Origin: an uncultured Lachnospiraceae bacterium
GTDB lineage: Bacteria > Bacillota > Clostridia > Lachnospirales > Lachnospiraceae
Assembly (NCBI GenBank): GCA_900544445.1
Contig: UQVK01000019.1
Location: forward strand, 1-50,699
Direction: 5' to 3'
DNA length: 50,699 nucleotides
The notes below the pieces were generated by a model. That model was not told where the DNA came from and did not search any database. It saw only the letters and a list, made by a program, of their open reading frames with translations. Positions 44,045 through 50,699 of this stretch are shown here, piece by piece. The number at the start of each line of letters is the position of its first letter. The first letter of the stretch is position 1. A program made the position numbers and the translations under genes.

Positions 44045-45520
44045 TTGCAGTTTTATTATGAAATCCCGGCTTCCTTCTGGAGCCTGTTCCGGTCCGTGAA
44101 CCGGGATGTTTACATAGAAGCGCTGCTCGCCGTGAACGACGAGTATCAGTATAATAATTATTTCTTAAGCCGGGAGGCCTGCCTGCAGGTGCTCTCCGAT
44201 CTGTGCGCCCAGACGGGACACGGGCTGAAACGGGAGGAAGAGGAAACGGACGAGGAGGCGCAGGAGACGGCGCCCAGACGGATTCTGAACCGCCTTCTGC
44301 GGTTTGGCTGGCTGCGCCGGGTAGAGGATTATTCCACCATGACGGCGAACATCGTCATTCCGGATTATGCTTCCGTGATGATCGAGGCCTTTGAACGCCT
44401 CGCCAGCGAACCGGAGGAGGATACCCAGGTTTATATTCAGAACGTGTACGCCACTCTTTTTTCCTTTAAAAATGACACGCGCATGAACCTGTCCATGCTG
44501 CGGACCGCCCTGGTCAACACCAGAAAGCTGAACCGGGCGCTGCAGGATATGCTCCACAACATGGACCGCTTTTTTGCCAGGCTTCTGGAAAAGCAGAATT
44601 ATGGGGAGCTTCTGCGGGAGCATCTGAAGGGCTACGTGGAAGAGGTGGTGGAGCGCAAATACCACATCCTGAAAACCAGCGACAATTTCTATATTTATAA
44701 AACGGACATCCGCAGGTGGCTGCAGGAAATGCGGGAGGATACCGCCTGGGTGGAGCGGGTCCGCGCAAGTCAGCGGACTCATGAAGGGCAGCGGGAGGAG
44801 ATGCGCCGCTCCGATGCGGAAAGCGGCGTTTCGGAAAACGTTCCCTTCTGGACGAGACTTGTCGCCCGCGGGGAAGAGGATGTGCTGGATCTGATCGATC
44901 AGATCGAACGGGGCTTTGAGATGATCGAGCGGCGCATTGCCAGCCTGGACCGGGAACACAGCAAATATATCCGGGCCACCCTGAGCCGCCTGAACTATCT
45001 GCTGAGCGAGGAAAGCGACCGGCACGGCCTGCTGATCCAGCTTTTAAACCGGCTGGGAGAGCCGGAGGAGGACGGGGAGGTGGAACGCAGGCTGCGCCTG
45101 ACCGCTGAAAAAATGAACCTGGCCTCCTGGGACGTGCTGGGAGAAAACGCCATCTACCGGGGACGGCACAGGAAGAACTTTATGAAGGAGCTGGAGCCGG
45201 AGGAAAAGGATCCGGAGCTTTCCAGGGAGGAAATCCTGAAGCTCAACCGGATCCACCACCGTTTTACCCGCGCACAGGTGGAGGAATATATCGAGGAACA
45301 CATGGAGAACGGCTGCCTGGATACCGGACTGCTTTCCGTGGAGTCGGACGAGGACTTTGAAAAGCTGATTCTGGCCTATGACCTGAGCATCCGCAGGGAT
45401 GGAAGGTTCGAGGTCCTGGAGGCCGGGTATCAGGTGAAGCGCGGCCCTTACACCTGGCCGGCCATGATGTTTGTGGAAAGAAAACGGAAACAGCCGGAGC
45501 AGCGCTCCGATCAGATGTAA
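44045..45520 (+). CDS. jetA: Wadjet/MksF-like protein JetA
   Basis: A 491-residue protein of the JetA (DUF5716) family, the kleisin-like subunit of SMC-type Wadjet and MksBEF complexes. The opening FYYEIPASFWSLFRSVNRDVYIEALL is the family hallmark; winged-helix segments surround a long helical middle (about 150-330, LEKQNYGELLREHLKGYVEE) and a C-terminal domain (VEEYIEEHMENGCLDTGLLS). TTG 44045 is the start: GAGAGGA lies upstream and no ATG fits. It sits 13 nt after the GTPase-NYN gene and 10 nt before JetB. With JetB it would close the ring formed by JetC. Confidence 0.85.
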   Translation: MQFYYEIPASFWSLFRSVNRDVYIEALLAVNDEYQYNNYFLSREACLQVLSDLCAQTGHGLKREEEETDEEAQETAPRRILNRLLRFGWLRRVEDYSTMTANIVIPDYASVMIEAFERLASEPEEDTQVYIQNVYATLFSFKNDTRMNLSMLRTALVNTRKLNRALQDMLHNMDRFFARLLEKQNYGELLREHLKGYVEEVVERKYHILKTSDNFYIYKTDIRRWLQEMREDTAWVERVRASQRTHEGQREEMRRSDAESGVSENVPFWTRLVARGEEDVLDLIDQIERGFEMIERRIASLDREHSKYIRATLSRLNYLLSEESDRHGLLIQLLNRLGEPEEDGEVERRLRLTAEKMNLASWDVLGENAIYRGRHRKNFMKELEPEEKDPELSREEILKLNRIHHRFTRAQVEEYIEEHMENGCLDTGLLSVESDEDFEKLILAYDLSIRRDGRFEVLEAGYQVKRGPYTWPAMMFVERKRKQPEQRSDQM

Positions 45521-45530
45521 GGAGAAAAAA

Positions 45531-46211
45531 ATGCTTGAATATATCAGCCAGCTTTCCAACGCGGATCAGGAGCGGATGCAGAGCGTGCTCAGCCAGCTCT
45601 ACCGCCAGACCTTTCTGCTGGAAAGAAAATATGACAAAAGGGCGGGACGGCTCGTCCTCAATCAGGACTATTATTTCTGTGAGCAGCACATGGAATTTCT
45701 GAAGGATTATCTGGATGTGGCGGGGATTTTCATCGACAGGAATACGGAGCTGGGCGCCATCTATATCCAGGGACAGACCCTGCTTGGAGAACGGCTTCCC
45801 AAGCTTGCGACCATCTATCTGCTTCTGCTGAAGCTGATCTATGACGAACAGATGGCGGCGGCTTCCTCCAGCGTGAATATCGTCACCACCTTCGGCGCAC
45901 TTTCCGCGAGAGCCGGGGAATTCCGGCTCACAAGAAGCCTGTCCTCGGTCTCGGAGATCAGACGGGCGCTGGCCATTCTGAAAAAGTATCAGATGATCGA
46001 GCCGCTTGACGCGCTGGAGGAGCTGAACGAAGGCACCCGGATCCTCATCTATCCCTGCATCAATCTGCTGCTGATGCGCGAGGACATCAAAAAGCTCCTC
46101 GCCGTGTTCGGCGAAGAGGCGGGACAGGACGTTGCAGTAACGGAGGAAATATCCGCGGCGGATGAGACGGCCGCAGAGGAAGAAGGAGAAACCGGAAATG
46201 GAGAATTATAA
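45531..46211 (+). CDS. jetB: Wadjet/MksE-like protein JetB (DUF4194)
   Basis: A 226-residue protein of the DUF4194/JetB family, the KITE (MukE-like) subunit. Tandem winged-helix features are seen in YDKRAGRLVLNQDYYFCEQH and LPKLATIYLLLLKLIYDEQM, plus FRLTRSLSSVSEIRRALAIL. The last 25 residues are very acidic and lie over the JetC start. AAGGAG is 7 nt before ATG 45531. Its end overlaps JetC by 14 bp, so the pair is translationally coupled. Confidence 0.85.
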   Translation: MLEYISQLSNADQERMQSVLSQLYRQTFLLERKYDKRAGRLVLNQDYYFCEQHMEFLKDYLDVAGIFIDRNTELGAIYIQGQTLLGERLPKLATIYLLLLKLIYDEQMAAASSSVNIVTTFGALSARAGEFRLTRSLSSVSEIRRALAILKKYQMIEPLDALEELNEGTRILIYPCINLLLMREDIKKLLAVFGEEAGQDVAVTEEISAADETAAEEEGETGNGEL

Positions 46212-49200
46212 TCAGGCATTCAAGGCGGTCACCAGGATCGTCCTGAACAACTGGCATTATATCGACGCGAAGGTGCTGGAGATGAACCGGAGCATCAACT
46301 TTTTTACCGGACATTCCGGAAGCGGCAAGTCCACGGTGATCGACGCGCTGCAGATTCTGCTCTACGCCAACACGGACGGAAGAGGCTTTTTCAACAAGGC
46401 GGCCGCCGACGATTCTGACCGCAGCCTGATCGAGTACCTGCGGGGCATGATCAACATCGGAGAAAACAACCAGGCCAGGTACAAGCGAAACCGGAATTTT
46501 TCCACCACCATCGCCATGGAGCTCACCCAGACTGCTTCTGGGGAAAAGGAATGCATCGGCGTGGTCTTTGACGTGGAAACGGCGACCAATGAGATCACCC
46601 GTTCCTTTTTCTGGCACAAGGGCGGTCTGCCGGAGCATTTTTACCGGGTGGGCGGGCAGATGAGCCTGGATCTGGATGAGCCGGAAGCGGAAGGAGCCGC
46701 GTCCGCAGGGGCGGAAGGCCGCACGCTTTCGGTGAAAAAAAATACCGGAGAGGTCCGCGCCATGTCCACCGCAGAGCTGAAGGCCTGGATGAGCCGGAGC
46801 TTTGCGAAGGACGAGTGGTTTGCCACCTCAAATAACGAACGGTTCCGCAGAAACCTGTACGACGTGTATCTGGGCGGCCTGGACATGGAAAAATTCCCCA
46901 GACTGTTCAAGCGCGCCATCCCCTTCCGCATGAACATCCGCCTGGAGGATTTTGTGAAGGAATACATCTGCATGGAGCAGGACATCCACATCGAGGACAT
47001 GCAGGAGAGCGTGATCCTCTACGGACGTATGCGCCAGCGGATCGAGGACACGGCGGAGGAGATCGGACAGCTGCAGGAAATCCAGGAGGGTTACGAAGCC
47101 GTGCGCGCCCAGGAGGATCTGCTGGGAAGCCTCCGCTATCGGACGGATCGGCTGACCCTGATGCAGATGCAGGAGCAGATTTCCCTGCTGGAAGCGCGGA
47201 TGGAGACCGGAAAGCAGGATCTTCAGACCCTGGAGAATACGCTGGAAGCCCTGAACCGCCAGAAGGAAGCCCTTTCACGGGAGCATGAGGAGATCAACCG
47301 GGAGATCCTGCAGAGCGGTTACGGAGAGCTGGAGGCCAAGCGCAGGGATCTGGCGGAAAACCTGGAGCTTCTGCTGCGTAGCGAACGCAGGAAAAACGCC
47401 CTCTGTGAAAGCCTTGCCGCCTGGGAAGAGGAAGAGAGCATTTCCAACCAGGCCCTTTGGGACATCGACGCCTTCCGGAAGGGGGAGATTACGGGAGAAG
47501 GCCTGCTTCGTCTGAAAAAGGAGCTGGGAGGGCTCCGGGACGAGGCGGAGCGTCAGCGCCAGGAGGCGGCATCGGAAAAACGGAGTCTGCAGAAGGAGGC
47601 CGCGCTTCTGGAGCGTGACTTAAAAGAGCTGCAGATGGGAAAGAAGGCCTACCCCAAAGCGCTGGAGGAGGCCAGGATCCAGATTCAGAAAAGCCTGTAC
47701 GAACGCACAGGAAAAAATGTGCCGGTGCGCGTCCTTGCCGACCTTCTGGATATCCGGGATGAAAAATGGAGAAACGCCCTGGAAGGCTATCTCGGCTGGA
47801 ATAAGCTGACCCTGATGGTGGAGCCCGCCTACGCGGCCCAGGCGATGGAGGCCTACGAAGACCTGGACGCCGCCCGCTTTTCCCATGTGGCCCTTGCGGA
47901 TACGGGAAAGCTCTCCGAACAGGAATTTTCCGCCCGTTCCGGCTCCCTCGCCGAAGAGGTGGAGTGCCGGGATAAATACGTGAAAAACTATGTGAATTTC
48001 CTGCTGGGAAATGTGATCAAATGTGAATCCATCGAGCAGCTCCGCCAGTGCCGGGTGGGCGTGACCGCAGACTGCCTGCTCTATCAGAACTTTCAGCTGC
48101 GCCGTCTGAACCCGGAGCAGTATACGAAACGGGCCTTCATCGGTGAAAAGAGCATGAAGAGAAGGCAGAAGGAGCTGGCGGGACAGCTTGCCGGCCTGCA
48201 GGAAGCGCTGGAAGAAAGGGCGCAGGAGGCACAGCAGGCCGCCCGCCTGCTTGGGCTGGAGGCCCTTTCAGACCCGGCAGAAACCTATCTGGAGCTCTTT
48301 GCCGACGTACAGGAAAAGCGCAGAAAGGAAGAACAGCTCGCCCGCCTGGACAAAAAGCTTTCCGAGGTGGGAGAAGGCGCGGTGGAGGCGCTGAAGGAAC
48401 AGCTCTCTGCAGTGGACGAGAAACAGAGGGCGCTGGAAAGGGAAATTGACACCGTCAAGCTCAGGATCCACGACCAGAACCGGAAAATGGAGAAGGACAG
48501 CCAGGATCATCTGGAGAAAAGCGAAACCCTCCTTTCCGGGCAGAAGGGTCTGGTTTCCAGCAAGAACTGGGAGGAAGCCTTTGACAGCTGGTTCCTGGGC
48601 CTGAAAAATCCCTCCTTCGACGCCCTTCTGCGCCGGACCGGAGAGGAGCGGGAGAACGCCGGACAGCTTCTGGAAGAAAAGAAAAACAGGCTGGTGGACT
48701 TAAGAAGCGATTACCTGAGAAAGCACCCGGGCCGGGATTTTTCTGCCAGCGCGGCGGACAATGCGGACTATCAGGAGCTTCTGACCCGCCTTTCCTGCGA
48801 GCAGATCCAAGAATATGAGAAAATCGCGGAAAAGCAGGCGAAGATCGCCGTGGAGCATTTCCGGGAGGACTTCATTTACAAAATCCGCAGCGCCATCAAG
48901 GAGGCGTTCCTGCGTCGCGACGAGCTGAACCGGATCCTGCGCAGCCTGAACTTCGGAAAGGACCGCTATCAGTTCCGCATTTCCAGAAACCGCGGGGCGG
49001 ACGGCGCATACTACGATATGTTCATGGACGAATCCCTGGAAATCGACCCTTCCGCCCTTTCCGGCTCCATGGACCGGCAGATGGATCTGTTTTCCATGGA
49101 TCATGAAAAGAAATACGGCGTGCTGATGAACGATCTGATCCGCATGTTCCTTCCGCCTCAGACCGCGGACGCGAAGCAGCAGGAGGAAGCGAAGCGGAAC

Positions 49201-49644
49201 ATGGAAAAATATTCCGACTACCGCACCTACCTTTCCTTTGAAATGGAACAGATCGTGGAAGGGGACGACCGCCTGGTGATCGACTTAAGCAAAATGATCC
49301 GCAAAAACTCCGGCGGCGAGGGCCAGAACCCCCTCTATGTGGCCCTGCTTGCCAGCTTTGCCCAGGCCTACCACATCAGCACCGCCCCCGGCGCCGCGCG
49401 CCGTCCCACCATCCGTCTGGTGGTGCTGGACGAGGCCTTCTCCAAGATGGACGCGGAAAAGGTGGCGAGCTGCATCGAGCTGATCCGCGGGCTGGGCTTC
49501 CAGGCCATCATCAGCGCCACCAACGACAAGATCCAGAACTACCTGGAGAACGTGGACAAGACCTTCGTGTTCGCCAACCCCAACAAGAAGAGCATCTCCA
49601 TCCAGGAATTTGAAAAGAAGGACTACGGGCAGCTGGAAGCATGA
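46198..49644 (+). CDS. jetC: SMC/MukB-like ATPase JetC
   Basis: A 1148-residue SMC-like ATPase. Walker A GHSGSGKST starts at residue 38; two coiled-coil arms (about 270-450 and 640-900) flank a hinge-like region near 500-640 (VPVRVLADLLDIRDEKWRNA, then LEGYLGWNKLTLMVEPAYAA). The C-terminal head has the ABC signature NSGGEGQNPLYVALLASFAQ (Ser1038) and Walker B RLVVLDEAFSKMD (Asp1078-Glu1079). In Wadjet this motor extrudes DNA loops and recognises small circles, and JetD cuts them. The stop TGA overlaps a following ATG (ATGA at 49641-49644), the usual coupling to a next gene, but no JetD is there. Confidence 0.88.
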   Translation: MENYNQAFKAVTRIVLNNWHYIDAKVLEMNRSINFFTGHSGSGKSTVIDALQILLYANTDGRGFFNKAAADDSDRSLIEYLRGMINIGENNQARYKRNRNFSTTIAMELTQTASGEKECIGVVFDVETATNEITRSFFWHKGGLPEHFYRVGGQMSLDLDEPEAEGAASAGAEGRTLSVKKNTGEVRAMSTAELKAWMSRSFAKDEWFATSNNERFRRNLYDVYLGGLDMEKFPRLFKRAIPFRMNIRLEDFVKEYICMEQDIHIEDMQESVILYGRMRQRIEDTAEEIGQLQEIQEGYEAVRAQEDLLGSLRYRTDRLTLMQMQEQISLLEARMETGKQDLQTLENTLEALNRQKEALSREHEEINREILQSGYGELEAKRRDLAENLELLLRSERRKNALCESLAAWEEEESISNQALWDIDAFRKGEITGEGLLRLKKELGGLRDEAERQRQEAASEKRSLQKEAALLERDLKELQMGKKAYPKALEEARIQIQKSLYERTGKNVPVRVLADLLDIRDEKWRNALEGYLGWNKLTLMVEPAYAAQAMEAYEDLDAARFSHVALADTGKLSEQEFSARSGSLAEEVECRDKYVKNYVNFLLGNVIKCESIEQLRQCRVGVTADCLLYQNFQLRRLNPEQYTKRAFIGEKSMKRRQKELAGQLAGLQEALEERAQEAQQAARLLGLEALSDPAETYLELFADVQEKRRKEEQLARLDKKLSEVGEGAVEALKEQLSAVDEKQRALEREIDTVKLRIHDQNRKMEKDSQDHLEKSETLLSGQKGLVSSKNWEEAFDSWFLGLKNPSFDALLRRTGEERENAGQLLEEKKNRLVDLRSDYLRKHPGRDFSASAADNADYQELLTRLSCEQIQEYEKIAEKQAKIAVEHFREDFIYKIRSAIKEAFLRRDELNRILRSLNFGKDRYQFRISRNRGADGAYYDMFMDESLEIDPSALSGSMDRQMDLFSMDHEKKYGVLMNDLIRMFLPPQTADAKQQEEAKRNMEKYSDYRTYLSFEMEQIVEGDDRLVIDLSKMIRKNSGGEGQNPLYVALLASFAQAYHISTAPGAARRPTIRLVVLDEAFSKMDAEKVASCIELIRGLGFQAIISATNDKIQNYLENVDKTFVFANPNKKSISIQEFEKKDYGQLEA

Positions 49645-49658
49645 CTAAGTTTCATGCC

Positions 49659-49685
49659 GAAGAATGTCCCTTTGGGACATTCTTC
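49659..49685. repeat. Perfect 12-bp hairpin at the JetC / carbamoyltransferase junction
   Basis: GAAGAATGTCCC (49659-49670) and GGGACATTCTTC (49674-49685) pair perfectly with a 3-nt TTT loop. It is not followed by a T-run and lies exactly where JetD would be expected to begin. Confidence 0.8.
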
Positions 49686-49957
49686 CGGATGAGGCCATGG
49701 CGGATGCGGACATCGTCTGCACGGATGCCTGGCCGAAAGAACACAAAGAGGCTTTCCGAAAATTTCAGGTTACGAAGCGGAGAATGGAACTGGCCCGCCC
49801 CGGCGCCCTGTTCAATCCCTGCCCGCCCTTTACCCGAGGGGAAGAGGTGTCGGAGGATGTGATCGACAGCGCCTTTTTTACAGGCTATTCCTTCAAGAGC
49901 TGTCTGCTGGAGGTACAGCAGGCGGTTCTGCTTTACTGTCTGGGACATGAACAGTGA
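49664..49957 (+). pseudogene. C-terminal stub of an ornithine/aspartate carbamoyltransferase-family protein
   Basis: From about 49690 the frame encodes ADADIVCTDAWPKEHKEAFR, then FQVTKRRMELARPGALFNPC, then SAFFTGYSFKSCLLEVQQAV. These match the last 80 or so residues of a carbamoyltransferase, including the late PCPP active-site loop region and the C-terminal helix. The first 220 residues, with the carbamoyl-phosphate STRT motif, are absent, so it is a remnant of a deletion or rearrangement. The nominal start ATG 49664 lies inside the hairpin. The fragment cannot be catalytic. Confidence 0.7.
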
Positions 49958-49977
49958 CATGATTTCCTGTCATATCC

Positions 49978-50158
49978 GGAAAATAGTTACAGTTCCCCCC
50001 GCGCCATTCGCAAAGCCGCGCTACGCGCTCTCCGCTGCTTCGCAGCTATCTTTGCTCATAAACGGGCGCTCCCTCCGTCCGCTCAGCGCCAGTCATCTGT
50101 TCGTGCAAGCACGACAGCTGCCTGGTTCTGGCGGACGAGTGAACTGTAACGGAAAATA
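49978..50158. mobile_element. 165-bp MITE-like element with 8-bp target duplication
   Basis: The core 49986-50150 has perfect 10-bp terminal inverted repeats GTTACAGTTC / GAACTGTAAC and is flanked by identical GGAAAATA 8-mers (49978-49985 and 50151-50158). It encodes no protein of note and contains small hairpins such as GCTGC-TTC-GCAGC. The termini match the 40-bp element at 2396-2435. It fills most of the 282-nt gap between the carbamoyltransferase stub and the lipoprotein gene. The transposase family is not assigned. Confidence 0.75.
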
Positions 50159-50170
50159 CCTGCTCTGCGG

Positions 50171-50199
50171 TTGACCGCCGCCGTCCTTTGCGGTAGGAT
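50171..50199 (+). promoter_or_regulatory. Promoter of the TPR lipoprotein gene
   Basis: TTGACC (50171-50176), 17-nt spacer, TAGGAT (50194-50199), just 13 bp beyond the target duplication of the mini-element. Any upstream control site would have been displaced by the insertion. Confidence 0.65.
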
Positions 50200-50239
50200 A
50201 GAAAAAGGAAAATGCCTGAGAAAATATGAGGAATCACAA

Positions 50240-50699
50240 ATGAAGCATGACAGAAGAAAAGCAGCAGCTGTCCTGGCGGCGCTCACCCTGGCGGTTCTTC
50301 CCGGCTGCAGCTCCGGAAAAACGGAAAACCTGGATCAGGGCATGGCCCTGGTGGAGCAGCTGGAATATGAAGAAGCGCTGAATTCTTTTGAGGCGGCAGT
50401 GCTGAACGGGGAAGATGCCCAGCTTGCCTACCGGGGGATGGGGCTTGCCTACATGGGCCTGTCCCAGTACGATTCGGCGGTGAGCAGCCTGCAGCGCGCC
50501 CTTTCCTACAGCGACGAGCGGCCTGACCAGCTGGATTATGATATCAATTATTATCTGGCGACCGCATATTACAAGCAGGGAAATCTGGACGGTGCGAAGA
50601 GCGTGTATGAGTCGATCATCGCGCTTCGTCCGAAGGAAAAAACAGCTTACTATCTGAAAGGCGTGATTGAGCTGGCTCAGGGAGATATGGAGGCGGCTT
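50240..50699 (+). CDS. TPR-repeat lipoprotein (3' partial)
   Basis: ATG 50240 opens a frame that runs off the window with no stop (153 complete codons visible). It starts MKHDRRKAAAVLAALTLAVL followed by a lipobox PGC, so it is an exported, membrane-anchored lipoprotein. Three TPR-like helix pairs follow (LVEQLEYEEALNSFEAAVLN; AYRGMGLAYMGLSQYDSAVS; YYLATAYYKQGNLDGAKSVY; then YYLKGVIELAQGDMEAA). TPR arrays mediate protein contacts, here on the outer face of the membrane; the specific role is unknown. GAGG lies 10 nt upstream of the ATG. Confidence 0.8.
   Translation, partial: MKHDRRKAAAVLAALTLAVLPGCSSGKTENLDQGMALVEQLEYEEALNSFEAAVLNGEDAQLAYRGMGLAYMGLSQYDSAVSSLQRALSYSDERPDQLDYDINYYLATAYYKQGNLDGAKSVYESIIALRPKEKTAYYLKGVIELAQGDMEAA

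Overview
The window reads as a chromosomal segment of a moderately GC-rich Gram-positive anaerobe, most likely a Lachnospiraceae-type Clostridia member. The basis is family content (oxygen-labile Fe-S enzymes CyuA and DUF523, a butyryl-CoA-dehydrogenase-like enzyme, a GH115 glycoside hydrolase, a Csp-like S8 protease), strong AGGAGG ribosome sites, near-consensus sigma-A promoters and GTG/TTG starts. The species cannot be named from sequence alone.

Layout. (1) 1-2264: right end of an integrative element: a 5'-truncated sigma-region-4 protein, a small HTH protein, two large hairpins and a large serine recombinase cut by an in-frame amber codon; the recombinase frame runs into a chromosomal tRNA-Leu(UAG) gene. 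(2) 2388-10877: a 40-bp mini-element, a cytidylate-kinase-like protein and a MATE exporter on the minus strand; then DUF523, cysteine desulfidase, S8 protease, a decayed PD-(D/E)XK transposase and glycerate 2-kinase on plus. (3) 10846-20851: an AraC regulator divergent from a GH115 enzyme; acyl-CoA dehydrogenase divergent from a frameshifted LysR gene; a MerR regulator upstream of an unusual frame fusing a truncated MATE transporter to a siderophore-type binding lipoprotein. (4) 21042-27326: a small protein and a 1700-aa DUF4132-type protein, then a convergent hypothetical gene. (5) 27690-33101: response regulator, histidine kinase, ABC ATPase and FtsX-type permease, with shared TGTAAGG boxes ahead of both halves. 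(6) 33210-40974: scattered housekeeping-type genes (GNAT, prolyl-tRNA-editing-like, HdeD/DUF308, nitroreductase, PPC/DUF296, Gfo/Idh/MocA, nucleotidyltransferase) plus an AT-richer HTH regulator and ABC exporter pair. (7) 41194-49644: a tightly packed operon of a TetM-like translational GTPase fused to a YacP/Rae1-like NYN nuclease, followed by Wadjet/MksBEF-like JetA, JetB and JetC. JetD, the nuclease expected next, is absent; a perfect hairpin and the C-terminal stub of a carbamoyltransferase stand in its place. (8) 49978-50699: a 165-bp MITE-like insertion with 8-bp target duplication just upstream of a TPR lipoprotein that runs off the window.

The most interesting system is the four-gene operon at 41194-49644: a predicted ribosome-associated GTPase/RNase co-transcribed with an SMC-like complex lacking its usual TOPRIM nuclease. 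Other strong leads are the MATE-lipoprotein fusion behind a 19-bp-spacer MerR promoter, two GTTAC-ended mini-elements each with an 8-bp target duplication, and the DUF4132 pair. All family assignments come from reading motifs by eye, with no database search.
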